Source: Mariannaea sp. PMI_226 (Eukaryota > Ascomycota > Sordariomycetes > Hypocreales > Nectriaceae). Taken from it: a stretch of 64,000 bases of DNA. The position numbers were made by a program, and so were the translations under genes. The stretch covers positions 1,054,001 through 1,118,000 of the forward strand of contig JANFOG010000009.1 of the NCBI GenBank assembly GCA_024336345.1. The letters run 5' to 3'. Shown piece after piece: positions 36,471 to 47,484 of this stretch. How positions within the stretch are numbered: position 1 is the first letter of the stretch; the number at the start of each line of letters is the position of its first letter. Below the pieces are notes generated by a model. The model was not told the DNA's origin. It saw only the letters and a program-made list of their open reading frames with translations, and did no database searches.

Positions 36471-37490
36471 TTAAGATTTATCCTCCAAACCCTGCTGGAG
36501 CTCCATAAGCACCTTGCTTTTTGGGTGTTCGTCCACCCAGCGCGTGCGAGGAAGTTCAAAAGTAGATGTGACACGGCCATAAGACATTCCTCCCAGTTGG
36601 CCGATTGGCCGCAGTTTGTCGAGTTCAATATGGCTAAAGTCCTCGTTCGCAGCATCCTCTTGTACCCAAAAACGAGTCGCCTTGAGCAGGACTACAGCCG
36701 CACCACTCATTCCAGATGAGTGAGGAGCAAATTCTTTGATGTCCACCACGACCGCCTCGATGGAAAAGACTGATTCTTGTACCCGGGCGGGTTTCACGGT
36801 GGCTGTTGTTGCTTCGTGCAGGCCGGTGATATCCCACTCCGATAGTCCATATGGTGCATCGATTGATGATGCACTCACAGCTTCAATCATATTCTCTGAC
36901 ACCGTATTGATGACACATTCTCCAGTATCCTTTAGATTCTGGTAAGTATCCTTCACCGAACCGAACCGCGAGGAAAAGCTGACAATAAACATTGGCGGGT
37001 CGTGTTCGATGACCTGGAAGTAGCTGAAGGGTGCAAGGTTCTTCCTTTCCCCATCCTTGGATACAGTGCTTAGGAACCCGACCGGACGTGGAGCGATACC
37101 AGAGATCAGCAGCTTGTAGTTCTGGCTCACGGAGCGATCTGATGAATAGGGATCGATTTCTTTATGGACCTTCTCCGTTGAACTAGGCCGCGAAGAGTGC
37201 TCTCTGACGCCATTTCCATACGACCAGCTTGGATCAGGGGACTTTGTTACGTCAATCGGGGCGTTGGAATGATCAAAGTCTGGCCGTCCAGAAATTATCT
37301 TCTCGAAGTTTTCCACTGGTTGAACAGCTTGGAACCTGGCTGCTGGTTGTGCAGCTGGTTGAGCAGCTGTCGTCGCTGCTGTACAACTCATTCTCATAAA
37401 ATCCGACTCTCCTCTTGCTACACGAGATTTTTCACAATTTATCGTAGAATGTCTGTAATATGAAGTTGAGTTGATAGTTAGTTCTTCCAT
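36471..37490 (-). CDS. flavin reductase-like FMN-binding protein
   Basis: A protein of up to 339 residues with a C-terminal flavin-reductase-like split-barrel domain (about residues 130-320). Landmarks are NYKLLISGIAPRPVGFLSTV, NLAPFSYFQVIEHDPPM and TGECVINTVSENM, all typical of this FMN-binding fold. It may reduce FMN for a partner oxygenase or carry out its own flavin chemistry. The first ATG of the frame is at 37490, but starts at 37397 or 37391 (MRMSCTAATTAAQ) fit better with the low-complexity Ala/Gln/Pro stretch that opens many fungal members. No signal or membrane segment is seen. It ends 90 bp from the proline dehydrogenase stop and shares a promoter with the regulator gene to its right, which places it in the proline-linked block. 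Domain call secure, start uncertain. Confidence 0.85.
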   Translation of the reverse strand: MEELTINSTSYYRHSTINCEKSRVARGESDFMRMSCTAATTAAQPAAQPAARFQAVQPVENFEKIISGRPDFDHSNAPIDVTKSPDPSWSYGNGVREHSSRPSSTEKVHKEIDPYSSDRSVSQNYKLLISGIAPRPVGFLSTVSKDGERKNLAPFSYFQVIEHDPPMFIVSFSSRFGSVKDTYQNLKDTGECVINTVSENMIEAVSASSIDAPYGLSEWDITGLHEATTATVKPARVQESVFSIEAVVVDIKEFAPHSSGMSGAAVVLLKATRFWVQEDAANEDFSHIELDKLRPIGQLGGMSYGRVTSTFELPRTRWVDEHPKSKVLMELQQGLEDKS

Positions 37491-37940
37491 ATGTGGCTTC
37501 TCGGCGGATTCATGCCCAGAAGTACTGACCTCGACGCGGTTATGGAATGCCTGGATGCAAGTCTTCTCAGAAGCATCGTGTCCCTTGCTGTTTCTGGAGT
37601 ACTTAGTTCTAATTCATAAGATCGGTAGACATAAATCGGCTGCAGAAGATGATTAGTCGCATAAATTGTCGATATTTGGTTCGTCTTTGGTTGCTAGCAT
37701 CAAAGGCTAGTGTCGGCTTTCCATTCCGATATCGCTATCACCCACGTACTGCACTTGCAGCCCGGAATTGATCCCGGCCGCGATAAATAAGGGCCATAGT
37801 CTTTTGTAGCTAATGTTGACTGCCTAGTCCATTAGTATACGGTTCAAAAGTCGGAAGACGCCACCGACATCCTCTACGATCCAACAATTGACTTATTGCC
37901 CTCTATACGTTTACGAATTGCCTATTTGCGAGCCTCCAAG
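37491..37940. promoter_or_regulatory. bidirectional promoter, flavoprotein/regulator pair
   Basis: 450 bp between divergent starts. ATTCCG (37723-37728) and CGGAAT (37763-37768) form a spaced inverted pair, and further CGG triplets follow (CCCGGCC, GTCGGAAG). The regulator gene may therefore control itself as well as the other two divergent pairs. Confidence 0.5.
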
Positions 37941-40601
37941 ATGCCGAACCGCCAATCGGGGAGCAAAATAAGAAAGAAATGTCCCAAGGCGTGCGTAGTT
38001 GTTGCTGTTTGATGTCATTAGTCTCTCAGCTCTGCCCCGTTTCCGTTGACTCCCTCTCACTCCCCAGCCTCTAACATCAACTTAGATGTAACCGATGCCG
38101 ATCTATGAAAGTAAAGTGCTCTGGCAAGGAGCCTTGCGCAAGATGTGAACGAAAAAAGGTTACCTGTCAATTCCCCGCGACAGATAGACGGATATCTATT
38201 CCAGAGAGGTCAGCGTCTTTCCCAAGCATTGAGCCGTATCACTGCTCATTTTGCTTACGTTTATACAATCACCAGCTATTTGAGAGAGCTGGAGAATCGC
38301 AAAAATGGCCTCGAGCTAGGGTTGCCCTTGGCCGACGAAAGACCTCCCACACGATATCTCCGCTCAACTTCTTCCGCTTCCGCACTGATTGGACATGCAA
38401 CAATAGACAACAGTACTAGCCCTGCCACATCTGAGCAGGACGGTATAGGAGTTATAGGCACGGGTGAGACAGCAATTTTTCTTTATATTTATCTCCTGTC
38501 TTGTAACTAATACTCTCCAAGATTTGACTCCAGGGCCTTCCGTAGATCACCAGCCTCAAGATTATCGTGATGATGATGGCATTGAGACCTCGTTTGGGCT
38601 TGACAGAGTGGAGCCAGTTTTCAAGCAAAACCCATTAGTCGACAATGATTACACATTTGCTCAAGGAGCGAATGGAAGATACTGTAAGCTGTGCAAACCT
38701 AGCCTTCTATCCAGATTGTTACTGACTACCACGTTCAGGGTACATGGGACCCTCCTCATCTTGGGCCTTCTGTCGCCGGGTTTTATCACTGGTTGGAAAA
38801 CATCTTCCGGATGCTGGATGCGAGCAGCCTCCATGGCATCTCGACGGCAGTGCATTTCGTATGCAACGGCGACCCTTGTGTTACGGGGAGGCCCCGGACG
38901 TGTCTGGCTTACCGCCGTCGGACTTTGCTCTCTTCCTGGTCAAGACAGCCATGTTTTCTCTTGGGCCGCTAGCCAAGCTCGTTGATGAGCAGGATTTCCT
39001 TCGAAATATGGAGGAGCTGTACCAAGATGCACCGGCAAAGGCGAAGAGATGCACGCACTGGTACTCGTTATTCCTGCTCATGTTGGCGTTCGGGAAGGCA
39101 TTTATAAGTAGTGGATCCAAGGACAATAAACCACCAGGGTATCAGTACGCCTCTCGTGCAATGTCTCTGCTACCAGACATGGCAGGTATCGACTATGAGC
39201 CAGTCGTCTCGGCTCAAGCTTTGACGTTGGCTGCTCTCTATTATCAATCAGTGGATATGAGAGTCGCTGCATTTCATCATGCGAGTATCTTCATTCTTGA
39301 GACAGTCACAAACTTAGCTAACGTAGTTGATAGATCGGCCAGGCGCTTCGTGTGTGTGTTCTTGCCGGAATGCATCGACATATGCGAGAAGACGTCGTCG
39401 GTGTGGCACACTCGAGACGGTGTCACATTGTTTTCTGGATTGTGTATGTGCTGGACCGGGATTGGTCTGCCCTTATTGGAGCCACGACTTCTATACGTGA
39501 CGAGGATATCTCCACGAAGCTCCCCTCTGAAATGGATAGCTCCCTTGATGCACTAGCTATGACTTTGCACGTGCGGCTATCACGCTTGACAGCAAGGATT
39601 CTGACTAGTATGTTTGGCTTACTTGATACTCGTGTTTATAAACCAAGAGTTGCTCACAAATCTCACAGCCGTCTATGGTGTCGGAAAGAACTTTGACGGA
39701 ACTCTCATTTCTGACACTCAATCAATCCTACGAAACCTCGCTGATTTGTCTCGGGACCTGAACTCCTTGATAAGCACCCACTTTCAGGACTCCATCAGCA
39801 AAGCCTCACGGACTGCGACGCGTCTAATATTGGGCTACCATCATGTGAGGAGAAATTATACATTATACTTTTTCAGGATCATGCTTACACAGGACAGTGC
39901 GTTGTTCTTACAACTCGCCCTCAAATAATGTGTGCCCTTCATATGCATATAGAACATGCAACGACACAGGTATCCTACGGGATCAACCTCTCACCACCCG
40001 TTGCTTCTCTTATACAGGCATGCGTTGATTCGGCACAGACGGTGCTTAGAACCTTGAAAGCACTGGCTGACCAGGACTTGCTGGGTAAGTTTACGATGTC
40101 TAGCTTGACATTACATGGCATACCAGCCAACACTAAATCTTCGATCCAGAATCCTTCTTGCCGTTTCAGATCGAATACGCTTCCTCTTCGGGGTTCTTGT
40201 TACACCTTATTACTGTTATTTGCCCACATCTCATTCAAGACCACACTTGGCGTGATAATATCGACCACATCTTGGACACCATGATCACCAAAGGAAGTTT
40301 GGTAGCTCCTTTGCGAAAGGTGGAACTTGGTCAATTGGAGCAAAAGCTTTCGGCTTTTACTCCACTGGGTGGTGGGCGACCGGACTTGCAAACGCCAATC
40401 GTGGTAGGAGTCGATGCGGAGACCAGTGAGGGACACGAGGAAGGTAGTGAAGGGCATGAGAATCATGGTGAGCCCATGATTGATGAGTCCGGGTGGGATC
40501 ATTTCGCGGCGAATGCAATGACGGTGCTTTCGCCCACAGAACTGCTAGACTTGGCGGAGCAACTTGATGTGGACTGTCTTCTGTATCCCCCTCATTTGTA
40601 A
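37941..40601 (+). CDS. Zn(II)2Cys6 transcription factor with fungal_trans domain
   Basis: A 717-residue nuclear regulator rebuilt from nine exons: 37941-37990, 38086-38208, 38276-38463, 38522-38683, 38739-39280, 39334-39607, 39669-39844, 39898-40084 and 40150-40601. All joins keep one frame. The zinc cluster crosses the first intron and is complete: C-x2-C-x6-C-x5-C-x2-C-x6-C (CNRCRSMKVKCSGKEPCARC...). The segment SYLRELENR looks like the start of a dimerisation coil. The middle domain has the family marks RYWYMGPSSSWAFCRRV, LYYQSVDMRVAAFHH-IGQALRVCVLAGMHR and HIVFWIVYVLDRDWS. The fifth intron (39281-39333) appears to begin with GC rather than GT. It lies at the right end of the proline-linked block, divergent from the flavoprotein gene, and is the natural candidate for the pathway regulator, as PrnA is for proline in Aspergillus; orthology is not shown. 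Confidence 0.85.
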
Positions 40602-43600
40602 GGCCTAATGCATACGTGGCAATCGGGCCGCAACAGTTTCTCAATGCAGAAGGTTATTCTTTCATTAATAGGACGCGTCGTTGCTTTTCAAAGTCCATTG
40701 ACTTGAATCCTACCTTGCAGGTTATAGAATCCATGGCGAGTTCGAATTCGGGAAAGCCGCAGGATGATTTATTGATCAACGGACACCCAGGGGTCTTGCA
40801 ATGACATCCATCACCCATGCTCTCGTCTTTTCAATCTATGGCTAATTCATCTTGGTGGATCTCTGCTCAACTACACCAGGTAGGCCAGCAGCAAGTGATG
40901 GACACCAGCATAAGGCATAATGTTGGAGATGAACCTCCTAAACTAAGATAAGATAATCTGTACTTGGCTTTCACAATACCAAGATTTTCGTGCCCATCAA
41001 CCTGTCAAATTCCTGAGCAACCTCACCCATATTCCGCATATCTGACGATGTCTCCAATGAACCCTGTCGTGTACACACAGCACAGTCCTTCGACTTTTTT
41101 TTCTTTTGGTTAAATATCCTAAAAGATTCTGCACAAATAGGAATATTCCGAAGCAGTTTATTATCTTATACGAATAAGTATTGATCTGCTAATCATGGAT
41201 TGATGCCAAATGTACAAAGATGTCACCAAAACGCTATTATTTGTTGGGTATGAACCATTTATTCAAGCTATTATAATCAGAACAAATTGAGTGTCTGGCT
41301 TCTTTTATGCGTCCTTTCATATTAACTATTTTCATTTACTATTCGCTCTGCTACTGCCGTTGTAGTTCCTTTGATCCTTGACCATCAATTCATGGATAGC
41401 CGAACTGACTCGTTCCTGTAGTCCACTCCATACCTTATTTCAGATAAGCCTAAGCCTAAGTCAAAGCAAACCCTTGAAATCACAAGTTAGCGGTCCAAAT
41501 TACCACTCCTTATTATAATTACTGCGCAAAAGTGGAGTTCCTTAGGGTTACGAAATAGCTCGCCGACTGCACAGTGCTAAACTCATTTACTGCCTGCATC
41601 GTGCTGTAACTACAACCTAGCGGTGAATACCAAAAGGACCTAGTTATAGGATGATCAGTGCTAGGCTCCACGTCCGGTTCAAAACACTTACAGTACTACC
41701 TAGGTCATTACATTGATGTAGCACAGTACTGAGTAAGTCACGTAACGTACCAGTGCAAACCCTGGCAAAAGAAAGGAGGCTACTACTTTCATAACTAGAA
41801 GTGAATGGGCTAAACGCCAAAAGTCCTTTACGCATAATACAGACTGGTCACTAGCTCCATACTTAGTTGACAATACACGCTACACAAAAGACCATCAATT
41901 TGTCATCCCTTGCATTGTTGACTAATTTTATACCTGACAAGTAACCAGGACATTGAACAGAGCGGCCGCAGTGCTGCAGGCTTGAGAAAAGAGTCCGCTT
42001 TATGTTGAATTAGCCAGACCTATATACAGAACACCTTTACGGCACGACGCGAACGGCTTCTACGTGACTATTTTATTTATACTTGCAGATAAATACAATA
42101 TCGACCCCATTACTTCGAACAAGCTGTTGGAGACTGCCTATGTTAGAAGCAGCAAGACCCCAACAACTCGATCGATCCGAACAGGCGAGCTGCAGATAGA
42201 AAGGCACTCTGTTGCTTAGTGCACTATTTATCCTACATAGTCTTTAAATAACTGTACTTGCAGCTGAGATCTTTCCATCGCTATAATGTCCTCGTTCTAG
42301 CCAAAATCTACCGGCTTGTGCGAGGACAATTGAGTCGTTGTGATGTACGTAACGCGCCAAGGAATGATGCGGCAGTCTCGGAGACGGAGGGTTTTAAACG
42401 CACCATCCCTGCTAATAATAGATACTTGATGATCGTCCTCATTATCTACGACGTGAGCCTTGAACTAATGGAGCTATGGAGATGTTAGGCTTCATAACTG
42501 CCCCCATCAGGGGTTTATCGTGCCGGAGCCAATGCCAAGTTAATAAATGAGAGTGATATTCTCCATGAAGCATATGCACTGGCAATTGTTGTATATGATT
42601 AGCCTTTTTTTTTTGATTTCAACCTTAATGCGTAGAAAGCAAATATTCCCTCATGAACGAGCACAATACCATGCACAAGTTGTCGAAAGGGAGACACATT
42701 TGTCTTTAAGCACATGAATAACCAGATCCATAATTCATTGAATAATTGAATGTCTCTTGTCGCTGATCCAATGAAGACTTAGGTAGCTCAGGATGACGTT
42801 CCCAGGCCTTGCGGTGCGGTATGGCCATGCCAAATAAAATAAGAAAAGTTGAAGATCTTGATATCAAAGTGTTCCAGCAGGATGGGTCGGCCTTTTCTAT
42901 ATAGACTCTGTTCGCCTAGTAATATCAACGACCTACGCTGCCCAGTCAGAAACATCATCCGGTAGGTGTGATAGGCCGAAATCGAAATCAGGGTGCTTTT
43001 CATGATAGGCGGCTGAGCCTGACTGAGTCTTACGTGTTCTTGGTACTATCCCCACGGAGAAAAGGAAAAAATTGCAAACGTGGTTAGGTTTTCTTTCAAT
43101 AATTGAGAGTGTCGGACTAGTATAAATTTTTGGGCCTAGCGGGGACGTGATTTGGTCGATCCCGAATCCAATGAAAGACATATCGCGGGGATACTGCCCT
43201 CTTTACGCCGTACTCCAGCATATAACCATAAGTAAAGAGTAAATCAAACAAATTTCCTTACGTACGACTAATAGTATGGGTTCATACTTCGTAGAGGACA
43301 TCACTGTCAATCACCAGCACTAGGGGCGGCCCTTTTGTAAGTGGCCCATTTGTAGGCGACACCATAAACAAAATCCGGCAAACAGATTACCACCAAATAT
43401 ATGGGGCCGGCACTAGAACATGGACCTTTCGTGCGAGTGCTTGTTCATTCATGGGACTATGCAAAATGAAGCTTAAAAAAGCATTTGCCAAGCTCAGGGT
43501 CCCCCATCTCGGCGGACAGCACTGAGAGCTAGACGGTGAGAACTGGATCACTTCCTATGGTTTCTTTTCCCTTTAGTTTGCGTGTCTCACTTTACAAAGT

Positions 43601-43834
43601 ACAAGATTTTTTGCAGCGTTAGGTTGCTGTTGGGTCTATACCACAATTGTGATAGCCTGTTTGTGTCACGGGGGAGACTCCAACAAGCATCAGCTCTGCA
43701 CACCTCGATTTGCGGCTCCTGATTGATTCTCCAAACCATTTGTAAAGTTTGTCTCTATGCTGCTCTGTGGCAATTATTAACTTTGATTTGTTATATTATA
43801 CTCTGCTCTTTGTGATCAATTCCTTCTATTTGTC
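40602..43834. other. long gene-free, AT-rich region
   Basis: About 3.2 kb without a supported gene. It is AT-rich with many stops in all frames, for example about 41400-42480, and could contain decayed repeat DNA, although no transposase motif was found. Minus-strand frames at 42788-43181 contain a coding-like tail but no joinable exons. Confidence 0.45.
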
Positions 43835-44899
43835 ATGCCTTCGGTTACAGCCACACCACCTCGCCTCTCATCACCTGCTTGTGAAGTATGCAAGCAGAAG
43901 GACAACCTCGTTAGATGCTCAGGCTGCCATGCAATCTTTTACTGCAGAACGGATCACCAAGCCTCTCATCAAGCACGTCATAGATCAAAATGTCTAATGG
44001 CAAGGATGGCGCGATCCCAACTGGAGCGAGAGGAAGATCTGATCCGCAAGATTCCTAATGGCAGCAGGACTGCCGGGGATCCTTTCAAGACAGGAGTTGG
44101 TCAATTCTGGGCGATCACAGAGACGCGGTCCTATATGCGGGCACGCTTCAAGTTCGCTGATGGGCTGCTCCGCGACTTTGCGTTTGTCGGCGGGTGTGCC
44201 GATGTCGTCCAGATGGTTCTGGATCATTTCTTAGATATGGTCCGACTCAGTCGTGATGACAACATGGGTATTCGGAACATGATTCCGGCCTTGTTTGTCC
44301 GGCTTGGCAAGGACCAGGAGGCCTATGACTTTATAAAATGGTACGAGACGTCCAGAAACGAATATGGCGATGATTGGAGTAATTTGAAACGACCATTTTT
44401 GGATGTGAGAAACGCCAATGTGTTTGAATCCCATGATTCAACGTGGTCAGAGGCGCCTTTGCCCGCGTTGAGTCACGCCGTAACTGTAATTCTACTGAAG
44501 TTACGAATACTGCTGGACCTCAAGGCCCTCCAGAACACTTCCAGATCTCTCCATGGTACTCTTCCACCAGAACTCATCGAGCTTATTCGGGGTCAACTCG
44601 TGGGCAGCGTCGTCAGTTCACACCCTGGGGTTCTTTGGGGTAGCTCACAGGACACAACGAACCGCATCAAAGAGATTATGAATCAGATAAAGGATCTGTA
44701 TACTTCGATTAAAAACTACAACCCATACTTTTGGCCTTGTTTGCTCGACACGCCAGCCGTCACCATAGCAGCGAGGCCAAGCGTATTTCTACCTCGGTCG
44801 TTGGAAGAGGCCTTCTTAGTCCTCAATTACAACTACGCCTCCTGGGTCGAGACTCCCGGAGCAATCGAAATGGTCAGGACCCTAAGCGAGTTGGCTTGA
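43835..44899 (+). CDS. MYND-type zinc finger protein
   Basis: A single-exon, 354-residue protein with an N-terminal MYND finger at about residues 16-53: CEVCKQKDNLVRCSGC, then FYCRTDHQ and a closing HRSKC. The position that is usually the sixth Cys is replaced by an Asp-His pair, a variant common in fungi. MYND fingers mediate protein-protein contacts. The remainder is an all-alpha, Leu-rich region without an enzyme motif or SET domain, typical of a large uncharacterised fungal family. No signal peptide is seen. The gene stands alone, with 3 kb of empty DNA upstream. The domain is clear; the function is unknown. Confidence 0.88.
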   Translation: MPSVTATPPRLSSPACEVCKQKDNLVRCSGCHAIFYCRTDHQASHQARHRSKCLMARMARSQLEREEDLIRKIPNGSRTAGDPFKTGVGQFWAITETRSYMRARFKFADGLLRDFAFVGGCADVVQMVLDHFLDMVRLSRDDNMGIRNMIPALFVRLGKDQEAYDFIKWYETSRNEYGDDWSNLKRPFLDVRNANVFESHDSTWSEAPLPALSHAVTVILLKLRILLDLKALQNTSRSLHGTLPPELIELIRGQLVGSVVSSHPGVLWGSSQDTTNRIKEIMNQIKDLYTSIKNYNPYFWPCLLDTPAVTIAARPSVFLPRSLEEAFLVLNYNYASWVETPGAIEMVRTLSELA

Positions 44900-45415
44900 T
44901 TCGAGTCCGAGTACAATTCTATTTGTCGAAACAACAAAAGGGGGATATCCTATACACGCACTTAGCCGTGTTGGATCGAGTAATGAAGCGTTTTAGTTTG
45001 ATGAATGTTTTTCTACGCCTAGTGATTTGAGGTAGATCAAGACGAACAGGAATAGTGGCTTCCATGAAGTGCAGCCGTGTCAGAATCACCAGAGAAACGA
45101 AATGATAATGTGCTGTAAACTATGTATTCTATTCTACACTGGGTATTTTAAGCCAATCTAATCTGTAATCTATCTATTCTATCTATTACCTATCTGATTT
45201 TTGTCGCCAAAATCATTTGCAGGTATTGCCTGCTCTATCTAAATGCATTTTGAAAGTAATTAGTAGTCGTCGCGGGATTTATCTGATCCTTTATCAGCAT
45301 GTATTGAGATGACCGTCACATTTGCCTCTGTTCGTCAAATTACCATATTTCTCCATCGCCAATCGCTTATCATTGATATGACAACAAAGTGATACCATGA
45401 TGATAACCTTGGCTA
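44900..45415. other. convergent intergenic region
   Basis: About 500 bp between the convergent MYND and monooxygenase genes. It has a low-complexity TCTATCTATT stretch near 45170-45192 and nothing else recognisable. Confidence 0.55.
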
Positions 45416-46654
45416 TTACGTCGACCCGTAAGCAGCGAGGAAGAAGTCTCTGAACGCGGCTGCTCCATCTTCGCCAAACAACATTTTGCCATTGCTGATG
45501 GTTTCTTCTCCCTTCTCCTGTGCTCGGGAAATCATATCGGCTTCGAATTCTTTAACCAACGGGTCCAGCGTATTCTGGAATGTCGTAATATCTTTGGCAT
45601 TCGTTTCATGTGCCTTGATAATAGCTTGCGCCAGCAGCAGCGAATCCCACATGGCAAGGTTGACTCCTTCGCCAGCCCAAGGGCACATGACATGTGCAGC
45701 ATCGCCGATGACTGTGGCTCCAGTCTGATGTTCCCAGAGTTTGCCTACTGGAAGCATATACAAGGGTCGCAAGTCCACTGTGGCGCCTGGGTTATCTGCC
45801 ATTTCCTCCTCGGATGCAGCCGACACAAGTTCCTTGATAATCGAGCCCCAAGTACCTAGCAGCGCCGTGTCGGATAGTAAGCGGTCTTTTGTGACAGCTG
45901 CTGCTTGACCAGCTAGCCCAGTAGTGGCTGGGAAGCTCTCGTCGTCCACAGTCAAGAAGATGTAGATGCGGGCCGAATCCTGCGGTCCGCGTTGCGACAT
46001 GACACCGTGTCGGGTTCCAAGCGCTGAAAAGCTGCCCAGGCCGACGAATTTGGCTAGATGCGGGTATCTCGTGGTGATGTTTCGTATGGTCATGGTTATA
46101 TTCTGGGTGCCTGAATAGGTGGGTTTCACTTCAGTCAGAAGATTGCGAATCTTTGACCAGGCGCCATCTGCGCCGATGACCAGATCGACCGTGTGCTTGC
46201 CGTTTGAACCAAAGTCGAGTTCGATTTCGGTGTGTCCCGATGCCGTGGAGCTCGCCGCCGAGAGCAGCTTGTGACCCCATTTGATGTTGCTTGAGGGAAT
46301 GTTTGAGATTAGGAGCTTGCTGAGGGCATGGCGGGATATTTCGGGACGCTGGCTCAGCTCGCCCTCGTCTTGGTAAATGATGTTGCCGTCCTTGTCCGAA
46401 ACTCTTTGCGCCTCGGAACATTCACCTGTGAGGTTGAGAAATTGGTCATATAAGCCACACTCCCGGAGAGCGGCGATTCCTGACTCCTCGTGCAGATCCA
46501 ACATTCCGGAGGGCTTGTTGAGGTCCTCATCGGTAGGTTGTTGACGAAGCTCAAAGATTGTGAATGGGATGTTGCGATGGTGAAGAAGCAGACCGACGGT
46601 TAGCCCAGCAGGGCCACCACCAACAATAGCGATTCTTGGTTGTGTTAGAGACAT
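45416..46654 (-). CDS. FAD-dependent aromatic-ring-type monooxygenase
   Basis: A 412-residue, single-exon flavoprotein monooxygenase of the UbiH/TetX/salicylate-hydroxylase type, expected to hydroxylate a small organic substrate using NAD(P)H and O2. The FAD-binding Rossmann motif opens the protein (IAIVGGGPAGLTVGLLL, about residues 8-24). The DG-type motif is LVIGADGAWSKIRNLL (about 160), and the second FAD motif is VIGDAAHVMCPWAGEGVNLA (about 322-341). No presequence or membrane helix is visible. TATATAG about 150 bp upstream may be its TATA element. It stands alone and belongs to no clear cluster here, so the substrate (aromatic compound, xenobiotic or antibiotic) is not known. Confidence 0.92.
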   Translation of the reverse strand: MSLTQPRIAIVGGGPAGLTVGLLLHHRNIPFTIFELRQQPTDEDLNKPSGMLDLHEESGIAALRECGLYDQFLNLTGECSEAQRVSDKDGNIIYQDEGELSQRPEISRHALSKLLISNIPSSNIKWGHKLLSAASSTASGHTEIELDFGSNGKHTVDLVIGADGAWSKIRNLLTEVKPTYSGTQNITMTIRNITTRYPHLAKFVGLGSFSALGTRHGVMSQRGPQDSARIYIFLTVDDESFPATTGLAGQAAAVTKDRLLSDTALLGTWGSIIKELVSAASEEEMADNPGATVDLRPLYMLPVGKLWEHQTGATVIGDAAHVMCPWAGEGVNLAMWDSLLLAQAIIKAHETNAKDITTFQNTLDPLVKEFEADMISRAQEKGEETISNGKMLFGEDGAAAFRDFFLAAYGST

Positions 46655-47484
46655 GATCTCCCCGATTTTGGGAGGTTTGGAAAGTGTTTAGTGATGGCTG
46701 TAGAGTGAACCTTGACAAAATGATAAAATGATAGCCCAAATCCTGTACAGCAATTAATAAATTGAAATCAATCGTACTAGGCGAGGGAGGACTGCGGCTC
46801 TATCTATATACTCAAGCGACAGAGGGCAGCAGAGTGTTGTAGCGTTCCGAATCCGAGACAAACGCTGGGAGCCCGGCACCGAACGTGAAATCTCGCCGCC
46901 AAAACTATGAAAATCCGAGTCGGTCCCGAGCTTGGCAGAGCGCACCGACCGGCGGTGCGGGTGGAGCTCGTTATCGGGCCCGTGAAGTCGCCGTGTGTAC
47001 CGTGCCTACGGAAGGATCTCACTCCGGGAAGATGTATTTATTGCAGGAAATATGGGAATATCAGTCTTTGAGAGGTATTGGAGGTTTCGTTTCCTCCTTT
47101 TCTTCTCTGATTATTTTTAGGCCCCTTTTGTCAGCCAGGGGAACCTAGAAATGATTTTCTTTTTCGTGCACTGCACTGCACTTGGCTTTGGGTCATCCTT
47201 TGGTGTCTCAATCTCATAGCCATTTGCTCTAGCCAACCAGCATTCATTAGGGGATTCCGGCTAAAGAGAGCAAGCGGGGTCTGAAAAGAAATGGCACGCC
47301 AAAATCTGACATTCGAGCAACACGTCCAAACAACAGCCAATATACGTGAAGTGGGACAAAAAAGAGAAGATTACCAGCCAGTCATTTTCCCTTGCAATTT
47401 AAATACATAATGCAGTTACTTTAGCATAAATTCTATCCAATTATTTGTAATTTATTACCTATAATTTCTCGAGATAGGTAGTTC
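46655..47484. other. intergenic region
   Basis: The promoter of the monooxygenase (a minus-strand TATATAG at 46804-46810) and then GC-richer DNA up to about 47040, turning AT-rich toward the transposon relic. A 52-codon + strand frame with a CxxC...CxxC pattern near 46980-47050 is too short and unsupported to call. Confidence 0.5.

Noticed and set aside
28983..40601. Classic proline-utilisation (prn) cluster
   Set aside because: Proline dehydrogenase and P5C dehydrogenase are present with a Zn(II)2Cys6 regulator, but no proline permease is found and three additional enzymes are; calling it prn would overstate the match.
42788..43181. Minus-strand frames with a tail reading HPDFDFGLSHLPDDVS
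   Set aside because: The short acidic tail looks coding-like, but no flanking exon, start or family was found.
46908..47063. 52-codon plus-strand frame with a CxxC-x9-CxxC pattern
   Set aside because: Too short, no zinc-finger spacing of a known class, and no transcript context.
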